Assembly (NCBI GenBank): GCA_012845835.1
Contig: JABAKD010000009.1
Coordinates: 1,799,324-1,863,323 of the forward strand
Origin: Undaria pinnatifida
Taxonomy: Eukaryota; Sar; Phaeophyceae; Laminariales; Alariaceae
Length of the DNA stretch: 64,000 bases
Direction of reading: 5' to 3'
The notes under the pieces were generated by a model. It did no database searches and was not told the DNA's origin. It saw only the letters and a list, made by a program, of their open reading frames with translations. A program made the translations under genes and the position numbers. Below, piece by piece: positions 12,204 to 23,335 of the stretch (positions within the stretch are counted from its first letter, which is position 1; the number at the start of each line of letters is the position of its first letter).

Positions 12204-13840
12204 CTGTGACAGTTGATTTAGTGTCAACAAGTCTCCAAGGGCGTGATCTGAGGCGTCCTCTTACCATTGGAAAACTGGTATATCGTGAACATTGAAACCG
12301 CCACCTGATATGAGATTGGTCGTAGAGACAATGGCCTATATACATCGTCCGTAGCGTGGAAACGTGTAGTCCACGACACATCTAGCAGACAGCAGTAACC
12401 ATCAAAACATATTTTGGTGTGCTAAGACATAGCTTGGTTCGAGATGGCAATGCGCAAGGCAGTGCCAGAAGAGTACAACTTGAAATGGAGCGACACAAAA
12501 AAATCAACAGGCACAAAACTTGAAATGAAGCGACACGACGTTGACAGTCGTTGATTATGGGTGGTGATTAGGACGAGTGGTTACACACTCCCACCTTCAG
12601 TCTTTTGGCACGATTTTGTTTCTCACAATGAACCTTCGCGAATTTCGTATCGGTCCTTTTTCGATTGCTGTCAACTGGGTACATGCTCCACCCCTCCGTA
12701 AATCTAACGCTTACAAATACCAACCTTTGCAGACTACCGCAGAACCTACTCAGATAATCATAATCGCTATCAATACCTCACGAAGTGATAGGTGTGAGCC
12801 CAAGCGCGGTGCCAAGATCAATATTGCTCAAAGCCATGGCGTGGATGTGGCCAGTCTGTACGAACGTCCTTCATCATGAGATCCACAAGTGTATACCTAC
12901 ATGTTCGTGACAAGTCACCAAGTACTGAAAACAAGTACTTCCGTTGCAGTCCTTTTACAACGCACAACGATTGATGAGACTCCCGAAACAGATTCAAGAT
13001 CCAAGGAGCTGCTTCAAGGGAAACGTCATACAAGCAGTGCGTTGACGTATAAAGTTATCAGGATTGCAGGTACTCGACCGTTTGTACTCATACGCCCCTG
13101 TGTTAGCTCGTCTCATCCGGACCTGGAATCCCCACCATCAATCGTATTTATTTGGTGCCTCTGCCAGCCGAACGGACATTGCACATTCAACACCCCATCC
13201 GCGCTCCCCAGTTCGTCTAAGTGCTTATGACTTTGCGTTAGCTTCTGAACAACGACGAGCCTTGTGTTGTTAGCTGTCAAATTTCCGACAAATATCAAGC
13301 CTCGAAGAGCGCGATCCAAAAGGGGACACGCGCCGTGGAGAGACGTGCTGGTCACTATATTTGAAATCTGTCAAGCTACAACTGTGCCTTGTACCTCGGC
13401 GCGAGCCGAGGCACACGGTGGTGCAACTAAAGACGCGCAAGTACGAAACCCACGACTGAAGACACGCATCAAGGCTGTTCGTTGAACTTGCTGAGACTAC
13501 GAGCAGCAATCATGAAGTACGATTAGGCGGGGCGGCACAATTATGTCTCCGCGAAACGTCACAGAAGAACCCTGAAACGAAGTAGTGACAAACCGCTGCC
13601 TGGAATGCTCCTAAACTCGATATCATCACGCCGGAATGGTCTGGCGGTCGCAGACCCTCTTACGTCTGCCCATCTATGATAACACTGGAACATGCGTGGA
13701 GCTCAAATGCACTGAGTCCAATTGTTCTTTACAGAAGACAACACTGAACGACGCCGGCTGACCAATGTTCCGCCAAAACATCTGTTAACAAGTTGTAGTA
13801 GAACCTTATACCGATTCCTCACTTAGACTCTTGCACTCAC

Positions 13841-13887
13841 TTGTAATCTGTCTCGTTGAACGGGAAGTAACTCGTGTACCAAGCCAT
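13841..13887 (-). pseudogene. Unit 1 47-bp exon (MAWY)
   Basis: The acceptor ggcgcag precedes ATGGCTTGG and the donor is GTGAGT, as in 59448-59494. It reads MAWYTSYFPFNETDY and carries two bases into the next exon. The unit 2 counterpart reads MAWYSSFAPFEETSY. The NET in this copy would be an N-glycosylation sequon. A second frame (DGLV..) is also open here, but only the MAWY frame fits the phases of the neighbouring exons. Confidence 0.6.
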
Positions 13888-14174
13888 CTGCGCCGAGCGG
13901 CATAAGACGGAAGCAATATGGGAATACAATATCCTACGCTGAGATGATAATTAGATACGCCGTCTCGCAACACATTGTGACGAGAACCGGTTATTATTAT
14001 GCCGGATGTCTCTTTTTGCTAAGTGCTATGTTTTCCACTTACCCCTGACGTTCACTCCCCAAGGACCACTCATTTTGTCAAGGACCACTCATTTTGTCTT
14101 TTCCCTTCTGGCTTTGTTCCGGGTAAACGGCTGCTACCGGGTACTTGATATGATATCACAAATCAGCTACTTAC

Positions 14175-14327
14175 GTCCGCGGTTTTATGCAACAACATGC
14201 AATACGATATAACATAGCCCGCATATCGGCAATATTGGCTCGTTCAGCTGTTAGAGCAGGCTTTGGATTTCCCGCTGATGACTGAAAAATTCTAAATCAT
14301 AACCACGATGTTATCGGCGCAGTTTAG
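14175..14327 (-). pseudogene. Unit 1 exon, damaged (153 bp against 155)
   Basis: The acceptor cgttgttcag and donor GTAAGT match the borders of 59763-59917. The exon is 2 bp shorter than its partner and has a TAA at 14311-14313 in the frame that is open in unit 2. Conservation is weak apart from the borders, a GCGCCGATA-type start and the end (KTAD against PTAD). Confidence 0.55.
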
Positions 14328-14553
14328 CTGAACAACGAGGTACACAGTAAGGAGGCATTCATTCGTGATTATGCAATGCCCTACGCGTCCAACCCTCGTC
14401 CCCTAATGTTTCCCCAAAGCTAAACGGCCTCGGGCGAGGTAGGGGTGACGCGTAGCAGGCAACGGCAACACGTTTTGAAGTACAGTATGAACACGGTCTG
14501 AACCGCCTCCCTAGCATGTGGAATGCAGTAAGTTGTGTCACCCGCCTCCTTAC

Positions 14554-14593
14554 CATCTAATTCGACCTTTACGTACTTTAAGTGTTTTGACGT
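14554..14593 (-). pseudogene. Unit 1 microexon (TSKHLKY)
   Basis: The acceptor gcggcag precedes ACGTCAAAACAC. The exon reads TSKHLKYVKVELD and has a good donor, GTAAGG, giving 40 bp. A second donor-like GTGACA, 12 bp further on, would give 52 bp in the same phase. The differences from unit 2 fall mostly at third codon positions. Confidence 0.6.
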
Positions 14594-14668
14594 CTGCCGC
14601 ATACACAATGTGTTTCATGTAGGGGCATGGACGGCCGCAGGTTTGTGGTACGTAATAATACCACTCAC

Positions 14669-14876
14669 CGATACCACGGAAGTCGGCTTCTTGAAATAGC
14701 TGCACCCTTCTTCGAATCCTTGCATATTCAACTTCGACAGGTTGAAAGCCACGCAGTTTGACCACTGATAGCAGTCGAACAGGAACGAACGGAATTGAAC
14801 GATCATTGCCTCTTTCGCCGTTAGACAGTTCGTGTTGATAGGTTGGGCAGGGAGGCTCGGCTGGTGGTTTCACGTC
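14669..14876 (-). pseudogene. Unit 1 Cys exon (CYQWSNCVAF), frameshifted
   Basis: The acceptor gggcag precedes GACGTGAAACC and the donor is GTGAGT at the position used in unit 2. The last 96 bp match the partner base for base in length and read WSNCVAFNLSKLNMQGFE, then GCSYFKKP. The first part (DVKPPAEPPC) is 2 bp shorter than in unit 2 (112 against 114), which throws the two halves out of frame unless a tiny intron lies between them. Confidence 0.7.
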
Positions 14877-15849
14877 CTGCCCTAAGATGGTGTTTTGGTC
14901 ATCTCGATGCCATCATAGATTCGAGGCGTGAAGGTACCGTGCCGTCTGGGTCCGCGTTTGCAGACACGCTGGGAGTAGACGGTGGTTGGCTTGATTTACT
15001 CTATCATGTTCTATGGCCATGTGGCTCCTAAACCGCTGACGTGCCAGTAGTTCAGCCTTAAAACGGGATTGAGGCACCGGGGCCCGATCACGCGTATACT
15101 ATCCTCGTGAGTTTAAAATGAACTGCCCATTTGGCTGGCGACGGTGAAGTGCATAAGATGTACATTTCGTCTTCATTCTGCCACTGAAAATTCTGACCTG
15201 CCCGAGAGGTAACTGGTCGATAGAGCTGTGTCCTGTCAACATGGTTTGGCGGGGTAAAGTGACCTTGACTCATTGCTGTCCAGTTGAGTAGCATTGTACT
15301 TCTCGCGAGTTTATCAAATGGTTAGTGTCCGTGGCTCCCGACCCAACTGTGGGTTGTGCCCGGAGGGCACCAGGCTGGACGACAACCGGCTGGTTTACGC
15401 AATAAACACGAAGTAAACTGTTTCATTTCGTCTCAGCTATCGTCTAAGATCACCAATTTGTTTAGTATTGTACGCAACACTACCTTGAACATCGGTAGTG
15501 TGTACTGTTATAGTTTTGTCTGAGGTAAACAGTCCTTGGAATATCAATGGAGTCAACGTCAGCCTGTTTGCAAAGCAAGACCTTTTTTACCCCCTCTCAC
15601 CAGGTTTGAGATAGGCTAGGGACTACAGTTGTAGTACCACATGACGCCATACATATAAGTGGACTTTGAACTGGTTGCTTTAAATTTTTGACTGCTATAC
15701 TACGACCCCTGCCACGCATCTTGCAGTGATCTGATCAACCGCGCAAAACATGCATTGAGGTCTAGAGGCGGAAACAACCCCCCCAAAAATAGTGGCAATG
15801 CGTCGTTGACACGGCAAACGCATCAAAACGACATTCGTGAGGCACTGAC

Positions 15850-16005
15850 CTGGCTTGTAAACTGTATATCCTCCGTTGCGTTAGAGCACGGGTCGTACAC
15901 CGTGGTTCCGGCACTTGCAACACATGTGCTCTCGTGCAGATTTTCGTCGCACCCCGTTCCTCCCCAGAAGCACACCTCCAGGGGTGGAAATGCGTACAAA
16001 TCGTC
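15850..16005 (-). pseudogene. Unit 1 156-bp Cys-rich exon
   Basis: The acceptor gttgcttccag precedes GACGATTTG and the donor is GTCAGT. It has 52 codons in phase 0 at both ends and equals 61481-61636 in length. It encodes DDLYAFPPLEVCFW, GCDEN, ESTCVASAG, VYDPCSNATED. There are four cysteines and one N-glycosylation sequon (NAT). The exon is intact. Confidence 0.85.
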
Positions 16006-16194
16006 CTGGAAGCAACATGGGAGGGCTGAGAAGGTAAGCACAGAATCTACGTGCTGCAGATTTCAGGGTCGCCAACTGCACACGTCTCCCTTCTTCCGTC
16101 CAATTATGTGTTCCAGTGGGCGTGTCTGAGCACCGAAGTCGTCTACCGCGTTTGGAGCACGCCAATGCAGATTACCTATAAGTACGACGAAGGC

Positions 16195-16632
16195 TTCGAT
16201 TGGGGGGTACCCCCAACTTTTACTCCCGGGTCAAAGACAAAAAAGGGTATATAAGTTATACCCTTTTTGTGTTTGACCCGGGATTGAAAATTGGGGGTAT
16301 ATACCTTTTTTGGCTTTGACCCGGTAGTGAAAAGTAGGGGTACCCCCCTACGTAGCCTTGACCTAAGATGTATACCCTTCTTTGGCTTTGAAACATGAGT
16401 GAAAATTGAGGGTACCCTCCTACCGTAGCATTGATCTAAAAGGTATACCCTTTTTTGGCTTTGAACCGGGAGTTAAAGTTGAGGGTACCTTCATATCGCA
16501 GCCTTAATCTAAGAGGTATACCCTTTTTTGCCGTTGAACCGGGAGTGAAAATTGGGGATATATACCATATTTTGGCTCTGACTCGGAAGTAAAAATTGGG
16601 GGTACCATCTTACCGTAGCCTTGATTATACCA
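16195..16632 (+). repeat. Minisatellite, about 74-bp unit, with an inverted first unit
   Basis: About five units recur with the pattern GGTATACCCTTTTTTGGCTT, then TTGAACCGGGAGTGAAAATTG, then GGGTACCCTCCTACCGTAGC and TTGATCTAA. Starts at 16369, 16442 and 16516 give a 73-74 bp period. The first part contains a strong inverted repeat, 16225-16251 against 16257-16282, centred on a short spacer. The CTACCGTAGCC end is shared with family B. Confidence 0.8.
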
Positions 16633-16649
16633 CGTTGGCCATCTCACGA

Positions 16650-16800
16650 CAGAAGTGCAGCAGAAAGGTCTTGAGCTCCTAACATGAGGAGCTCAACATC
16701 TCGCAGAAAACGTCACATCGAACGCATTCGTTCGGACAACCCGACCAACATTTCTGTTCCCCAGCCCTGAAGCAAATTGTACTCGGAAAACACTAAACCA
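16650..16800 (+). repeat. Family C repeat, copy 2 (opposite orientation)
   Basis: GAGCTC, CTCAACATCTCGC, GAACGCATTCGTTCG and CAACCCGACCAACAT follow in the family order, on the plus strand. The other three copies are on the minus strand. Confidence 0.45.
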
Positions 16801-17379
16801 ACCGTTAGGTTCCTCGCTTAAGGAGATCAACCGACCAGGTATATCTTGTTTTGGATAAAAGTGCGGAATCCCTACACCGTAGGATGACTGACGGACACAC
16901 TGATATTCCAGGCGAGCATCGGGGTATGTGTGGTAAGACCAAATTCCACGAAGTACACACGGCACGGGTTTACCAAAAAGTTGACCACAATGAAATGTTT
17001 CTTAGTCCTCTCACTAAACCCCTCTATAACCGGAAAACCCTTTCTGGGACAGAATTGCCTGAAGGTAGCGCGTACAGGGATAGATTTCGCCACTGCAAAG
17101 GAGTTAATGAGCTGTACACCCCATCTGAAACCTAATGATGTGCATCATCAATTGCACCCGACTGCGCAATCCCGAGGCCGAGATGTATGAAACTATCATG
17201 ATACCGTGCTAAAAGCAAGGATGCCCTTCATTCCGAATATAGCTTAGACCGGTAGTATCACCCCCATCGTGTTGCACCTTGCCCCCTATGCTTTGCTTTC
17301 GGAAATGGGGGGCTATTTCCGGGTGCCGTGTTTGCTGCGTACACTCGCTATGAAGAGTACGTTCATCAATGTCCTGCTG

Positions 17380-17430
17380 CGGCAAAACGATAGGATCATC
17401 CCGTGTTTGTCTTACACTTCTAGCGAATGT
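17380..17430 (-). pseudogene. Unit 1 counterpart of candidate upstream exon
   Basis: On the minus strand it reads TRDDPIVLPQQDI, against TREVPIVSPQETL in unit 2. At the place of the unit 2 donor (GTGAGT) this copy has ATGAAC, so the splice site is lost. The acceptor is not settled. Confidence 0.3.
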
Positions 17431-17544
17431 AGACATGTGACTGACACTAAAGCTTGTTCGGCACCTCGCCGAAGAGAAGTTATAGAAATAATCGACCGTA
17501 CGTTTGTGAAAGAAACCATCAAAATCTTATGTCTAACAATGGTA

Positions 17545-18275
17545 GTAACGTCAACAACGTCGCCGCCACTACCAACGCCATCGGTACCAACGCGAGGACC
17601 AGCACCAAGACAAGTACGATCAAGACATATACAAAGACCGACACGGAAACAAAGACCCTAGAATGAGGCCAGGAACGAGAAGAAGATGACGACTCAGACG
17701 CAGACGTAGGTCTACGTAGAACCAGATTCAGATCCAGACCAAAGCCAACAGAAATATACAACTCCAGACTAAGCCCAGACTCAGAATGAGACGAAGACCC
17801 ACCACCAAACCTACAATCACACAAGACCTAGACCCACGTCCACACTGAGGCTGAGGCCGAGACCGAGAACCGAGACCAAGAGCAAGCCCTAGACCCAGAC
17901 ACGGACTCTCATGCAGACATAGACCGAGCTCGAGACAGAACCACTCCCAATATCGACACGGACACCGACACCGAGACCGACTCCGACACCAACACCGACA
18001 CCGACACCGACACGGACACCGACCCCGACACCGACACGGACACCGACAACGACGCCCAGACCAATACCAAACCTGGGACGCTGACCGGCACTCAGACCAA
18101 GGCTCAGACCTAATTGAGACCCAGACCGACACCGACACCGACACCGAGACAGAAACGGAGACGAAGACCCCGATCAAGACTGAGCCCGAGACCCAGGCCG
18201 GACTCAGAAAGGAATCCAGACCTAGACCTGGACGCAGACGCTTCCGGTGAGCTACGCCCTGATAGGGACCCATAC
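17545..18275. repeat. Imperfect hexamer repeat (GACCGA/GACACC type), unit 1
   Basis: Imperfect six-base units such as GAGACC, GACACC and GACCCA run across the segment. They are best kept at 17950-18060 and 18118-18165. On the minus strand they give long Ser-Val and Leu-Ser frames, which are composition artefacts. Unit 2 has the same kind of repeat after 62480, expanded. Confidence 0.8.
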
Positions 18276-20949
18276 CAAGGCCTATAACATGAAAAAAGCC
18301 ACAAATGACAATTTACGATAACAATCTTAGCATAAACAAGAACTAAAACAAAAACCAGGACAAACTTCTAGTATTCCATACGAGCGTCTGTGCAAAATAT
18401 ACTCATCTTCTGCATGAGGTCCCTCATCCGGTGTTCGAAGCCGTTCCGTTTTTGGTCAACCAACACATGAACAATCCCATTGGTCGACAGGATGGTTATC
18501 GCTGTTCCTTAAGCCATGCACGACCAGCGACAAACTTAACCGACCAATAATTCGATCGCATACTGGCCAAATATTACAGACATTGCCTGTGGTTTTCTGC
18601 ACTACATTCATGTGCCCGTAACGATGCGGAGAGACGGCCGTCAACCCATCAATAAATGTGCTGCCAACGTACCGCATGCTCATACCAACATATTTCGATA
18701 TTTTGTTTTTTTTCATCACAACACGAATACCATCAACCACTTCGATCAAGAAACCACGCCACACAAAGCCCACAGGGAGTGCTGGAAGTAACCATAGGCT
18801 AACAGTAACAATTGCTGCATGAGCGCGGGGGTGGCGGGGGGATATGAGGGAAATTGGACAACATGAACGGCGTAAATTGTACCAAAATAGCATTCGCGCA
18901 CACGTGTATCGGCACTGAGCTTGAGGTTTCGCAGTTGTATTCAAAGTCGCGAAATCGCCTTTGACCTCGATACTCTACGTCCTTGGCGCACCTAGTGGTA
19001 GAGGCAATGGATACACATTGTACCGGGTTCTACACTACGACACCCACTTCCGAATCGGTCACCCTTGAGCAACACTCCCTGTTTTGCCAGGATACTTGGT
19101 TCCCTGGCAACGCACGTTAGCGTCCTTGAAATTTCCATAGCCCATACAAATCGACTCATCGAGAGGACTCCTCACCGAAACCGAGAAGCTGGTGCTGGGA
19201 TGGTCGAACTTGTTTTTCACCGTCACGATCTGCCACGCAATGTCTGCATGGGAAAAACATTTTAGACAAGGACGATATAACGTATCGTTTGAAAAAATAA
19301 AGCACGTCTTTCATTAGTAGAACTCTTTTTACATGTTACAAATCAGACATTTAGCATAAGTCGCTTACTGTGTCGGCAACCTGTGGTAAAAAATCTGCGA
19401 GTACTGCGGCATTACAACTGTCATGCGCGTGCTTATTTTGTTACCACATAGAGCGCCCGGCGGTGTGACCTCCGCTGAGTTTTATGCTCGGACCTAGCAT
19501 TCCAAACGTTTGTAGTATTAATATTGTTCTGAAATACCTCCTTTTGTTCGTAGGTTTGTTGGGGCTTGGGCTGCTGTGTACGTCTGGCGCTGCGATTGCG
19601 AGAAACGAATGCACCCATGTAACATCGCGACATAGCGCCTTGGGTGCTTTACGACGCATGGTACGGGAGACCGTGACGGATATATTCCCAGGCCTCCTCC
19701 CTCGAAGCACTCTGTATCTAACCCATTAACTGGTGCTGAGGGAGAAAGCGACAGTGCAAACTGATGAACAGTGCCTATGACATCGGTATTGACTATGTAC
19801 TCTGGATGACACAGGTGGTATTCCAACGATGGTGGTTGGCTTCCAAGGTAAGCCCCCCTTCAATCTGGAACGCCTGCTCTAAACAATTACACCGGTATCG
19901 TAGCCCGCCTCGTACGCTATAGGAGCTATCAACGAGCGACGCGTGGATCACACTACGACGAAAGCGCGGATCAGATATATATATATATATATACATTTTT
20001 CAATGAGGAGGTTATCTACTGTTACAGGCAGGATCGAAATGGCGCCGTCGCTTTTCGTCATACGATAGGTCATCTCTTTTCTCACATGCTGCGATGGCCA
20101 GAAGAAGAGTCCCCCAGATCACCGTCGCCCGTTTCTTATGTTCAGGGACTACTTCGCCCGGTTTCCTAATAAGCCGATGCACGGCGATTCACCAGCGAGT
20201 GCGTGAGCGGGTTGGTGGTACTTGGCATACGGTATGGTGTTTGCTGTGTAGACTATGGCTGTCTCAGGGATGCACGCAGAAAGTTGGTACAGGCTGGTAA
20301 TTCCGATATGTCTCGGGGAGTTGGACGTGTCAAACGATAGTTCCACATATGCATGCAGGCATGCCATACTCTGATACAGTAGTGCTTTCTCTGGCGAGTC
20401 CAACATCCAGATAAGTTACTACATTCTCAGCCTGTCCTGTCGAGCTCCAGTCGCATCACAGTGCATGTTCTACGGCGTTAAGGCCTCTTGAATAACTTTT
20501 TGGTTAGAAGACGGCGATTAGAGTGCACGTCCGCCGGAGCTTGATGGCGGAGTTTGTTTGGAATTTTTGGTGGATCCAGATTGGAGTGTTGACGACAACC
20601 AGTGGCTGGAAGACACATTGGCGGGTGCGAGACCATGAATGCCGACACGTCGTTGGCAACCGGAATGGCGGACCCACCAACAGAGCTACCGATGGGCTGT
20701 AGTGTGGCAACACCAAGGCCAGGTAGCAAATGCCGTTTAGACGACCTTAAAGCAGGTTTATATTGTGAGCCACATAAGGCTCCTGTTTAAAGTTCGCGCA
20801 ACTAATGTTGTTCGTTAAGAACTGGACCAAATAAGCACAACAGAGCTTGGGCGGGGATTGGGCTGCTAGAGCAAAGTGCGCGGGTGCAGCAGGAGATTCC
20901 GGCAACATAGAGAAGACGCGGGTATGGTAGGGAGGTCACTTTTGAGGGA
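18276..20949. other. Gene-free stretch, nothing recognised
   Basis: Short frames exist (for example 18456-18944 minus, 162 codons), but none shows a recognisable motif or a partner elsewhere in the window. A (TA)n run lies at 19974-19992. Some of the right end could be the 5' part of the copia element, but no LTR match was found. Confidence 0.35.
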
Positions 20950-21165
20950 TTTTGTTTTCAGTCGCTGCGGGTTACTCGCGCGAGTGAGCCGCCTTTTCAT
21001 TGCAACCTTAAGCGTTCGTGCTGCTCTAATATTTCAGTACGAATCCGCAATGTTATGTTAATGAAGTCTTATTTTTTTCTGCGAGGTACGGAGTCACACG
21101 AGCGAGTGGCTCAACCCTACAACGAAGATGGGTATACCATCCCCCTACCGTAGCCTTGTTTGGCT
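20950..21165. repeat. Family B repeat next to the copia element
   Basis: It has the ACTCGCGCGAGT palindrome at 20974-20985, an A/T-rich middle, a second box (acacgagcgagt) near 21094, and a CCCCCTACCGTAGCCTTG end at about 21141-21158. It lies just before the gag remnant, and may have replaced or cut the 5' end of the retrotransposon. Confidence 0.6.
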
Positions 21166-21241
21166 GTGGTCGTTCGTTTCCTAGGTACCCGGAAAATGTA
21201 TCACAGAAGCTCCATAGTGTCATCGACATGAACACCATGAG

Positions 21242-21640
21242 ATGCTGCATGAAGACAACAAGCCGTTTTTCTCCGTGGTAAATCTTTCCCACGAGTGGCA
21301 CACTGCGTATTCAGCTCGGTTTATGCCTAGCACTGATCAATACCACCAGTGCAAGGCCTATGGCCACTTCAAGCGAGACTGCCCTGGGCTGGTGACGTGT
21401 GGCCACAAGCTGGGAAAGAAGATGGGTAAGAAAGGCAGAGGAGGCAACGTTTCGCCCAAATGGTGCTCGCTTCGAAAGACCAACTCCCACAGCAGCGCGG
21501 AATGTCACAAGCAGAAGAAACTTCAGCAGCCGCGGTTGAACCTGGAACTTCTTGGTCCGCAAGACCAAGCGGTCCAAAACGTAGGAAGCGTTCGTCTGGC
21601 AAAAGAGCCGAAGCCCGAGCCACCAACATTTGGGTTTTAG
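21242..21640 (+). pseudogene. gag: copia gag remnant (zinc knuckle)
   Basis: This open stretch of 132 codons holds a CCHC-type nucleic-acid-binding motif, YHQCKAYGHFKRDC, at 21341-21382. The first zinc-binding Cys is replaced by Tyr (TAC). A second motif follows, WCSLRKTNSHSSAEC, typical of the region between gag and protease in related copia elements. The N-terminal part of gag is missing or unrecognisable. In an intact element this protein packages the RNA. Confidence 0.8.
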
Positions 21641-21649
21641 TTTAGCGTT

Positions 21650-22160
21650 ATGGGTCCAGCAGCACTTGCGTCTGCTGCTTCGGGGCCGACCCAGCCGAGC
21701 CACTATTGGCCCCACGCGGTCTTGTGTGCGTTTATGGCAGCCGGTATAAAACAGCCGATGGCGGATCTCTGACGTCTGGTCATCACTATGATGGTGTACA
21801 GCGGGGCGACCGACCACTACCTCGACCCATACCTCACTCCTCGGCTGTACGAGTCCATGAGAGACTTCAAGGTTCTCGCCGATACGCACTTGATCGTCGG
21901 AGCTGGCGGGCACGTGCTTAAGGGTGTTGCAACGGGTACTGTCCACGGCACGTCACCGACGAGGGAGGCAACAAGCAGTACATCCCCTTCAGTGTTGTTG
22001 TGGTACCAGGGCTTGGCACCAACCTATTTTCTGCCACGACTCCCATGCAGAAGGTAGTCGCTTCTGTGTTTTACCTGACCATCCCTCGGTCGCAGAAGGA
22101 TTGCAGAGGTGTTCTGCTGATTTAGAATCTCGCATTCGTCCCCGCTCTTGAAAAGGGACT
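21650..22160 (+). pseudogene. copia protease remnant
   Basis: The aspartic protease active site appears as VYSGATDHYLDP near 21794, where the usual Asp before Ser-Gly is Tyr (TAC at 21797-21799). The following TPRLYESM, GGHVLKGVATGTVHGT and VVVPGLGTNLFSAT segments match the spacing of retropepsins of this group, but reach across a frame change near 21930-21990. The lost catalytic Asp means it could not cleave a polyprotein. Confidence 0.75.
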
Positions 22161-22239
22161 ATGTTCCATTGACGTGGACCTTGGACACCGGTTTGCCAAC
22201 TTCCAGGACCTTATCGTCACCACTGGCGGTGTAGACATG

Positions 22240-22942
22240 CAGGCTGCGTCTGCAGACTTGTGGCATTGACGGATGGGACACATCATGATCACGGCAAAGT
22301 GCCTGGCAACGGGGTGGAGTATACGGGAGGAATGGAGGCTTGCGTTACGGGTGCTCTGGGAAGAGCGCGCAGCAATTCAACCGAAAATAGCAACCTACGA
22401 CGACGTTATACTGGCGTACTAGCTAGTCAGCGTGGACACCTTGGGGTCAATCTACCCTCACGTATTGGGTGGTTACCAATACGACACTATGGGCGCGGAC
22501 CAAAGTACCAAGTGGAAGGAGATTTTCTCATGAGAGGCAAGACGCACACCATCCATTCTCTCCCGTTGTACAAGAAGGGTATCGTGATTCCTTCCTATCA
22601 CCGCCTGGAAAGGCTCAAGGCGGACAAAGGTATGGAGTTCACGAGTGCCGAGGTACGGCAGTAGTACCTCGACGTCGAAACCAAGTTTGAGTTTGCGTTT
22701 CCGAACACCCCTCAGCAGATCAGCAAAAAAGAGCATGCAGGACGAACGCTTGCTAACGTTGTGCGCTGCATTCTTGCCGACTCCAGTTTACCGAATTTCT
22801 GTGGGGGAAGCTGATGCAAACTGCTGTTTTCCTAAGAAACCGAACTCTACACGCACCGCTAGTAAATGAGAGGCCTTTTGAGGCGCTCTAACGCAAGGAC
22901 GCTTACCTCAGACATTTTCGGACGATCGGGGCAAATGTGAAA
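22240..22942 (+). pseudogene. copia integrase remnant, first part
   Basis: It begins with the HHCC-region sequence LWH, then RMGHI. The catalytic core follows: VSVDTLGSIYPH near 22430 and RLKADKGMEFTSAE near 22605-22655. A further FPNTPQQISKKE, HAGRTLANVVRCILADSS, LPNFLWGKLMQTAVFLRNR stretch then lies in changing frames up to about 22860. It ends in LRHFRTIGANVKLIG, where foreign sequence interrupts it. Several stops and at least three frame changes are present. Confidence 0.8.
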
Positions 22943-23335
22943 TTAATAGGTGGGGGACACAGAGTGCCCCCTGCAGGTCTGCCAATTGGGTAGGTCCTCG
23001 GAGAGTACTCACTTTCGTTCCTTCGTAGAGATGTAGCTTTATTCGTTCCACCAGAGCCCGCCGGGATAGCTTCTGAGATCGGAGGCGCGTGCCTCCGATC
23101 TAATTCCTAACTTCCCCGAATATAAACCGCCAACCTTATCATACGAAACCCATCCAAATGATCTCAAATTCGGATACCTACAGGCCTTTCGAGGCCGTAT
23201 CTTAACACTAGCCCACCCTGATGAGTCGCATATGCAGAAATATGGGAGATTCGGGGAAACTCCGGTTCTACGAACTAGACCATGAGTCGAAGATGCGGCT
23301 CCTCAAACCCCACTCCCACACCTCTAACCGTCTGG
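22943..23335 (+). mobile_element. Insertion of element D inside the copia integrase
   Basis: The integrase homology stops at about 22942 and resumes near 23340 (GVRALKKPRPKKLEHRVWG). The intervening piece of about 390 bp contains a block, 23205-23330, that closely resembles 37735-37860 (ATATGCAGAAATATGG, CCGGTT, GAAGATGCGGC). It also holds an inverted GATCGGAGGCGCGTGCCTCCGATC at about 23078-23101. No coding function is recognised. Confidence 0.6.

Larger units (their letters stand above)
5774..16005 (-). pseudogene. Multi-exon membrane-protein gene, unit 1 copy (probable pseudogene)
   Basis: This is the paralogue of the gene at 49891-62340. Ten exon counterparts are found in the same order, and seven have exactly the same length as their partners (156, 47, 175, 102, 151, 236 and 189 bp). 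Damage is seen at four places. The 175-bp exon has an in-frame TAA at 12179-12181. The exon at 14175-14327 has a TAA at 14311-14313 and is 2 bp shorter than its partner. The exon at 14669-14876 is also 2 bp shorter. The donor of the candidate upstream exon near 17380 reads ATGAAC where the other copy has GTGAGT. The terminal exons remain open and conserved, so it may have decayed recently or may still be expressed in part. The product family is unknown. Confidence 0.7.
271..18275. repeat. Segmental duplication, unit 1
   Basis: This long segment matches 47867-64000 in the same orientation, with colinear anchors along its length. Examples are 300-480 with 47900-48060, 1000-1290 with 48340-48660, 5000-5400 with 49330-49560, every gene exon from 5774 to 16005 with its partner at 49891-61636, 17230-17430 with 62110-62340, and the hexamer repeats after 17545 with those after 62480. 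Similarity is strong in exons, patchy in introns, and absent across about 1.3-5.0 kb, where unit 1 is some 3 kb longer. The divergence implies an old duplication. Confidence 0.85.

Noticed and set aside
17728-18273. Minus-strand frame of 181 codons rich in Ser, Val, Arg and Leu
   Set aside because: It lies in the imperfect hexamer repeat. The unit 2 counterpart keeps the repeat but not the frame.
23078-23101. A GATCGGAGGCGCG inverted repeat taken as a transcription terminator
   Set aside because: Bacterial-type terminators are not expected in this eukaryotic DNA, and the palindrome lies in a mobile insertion.
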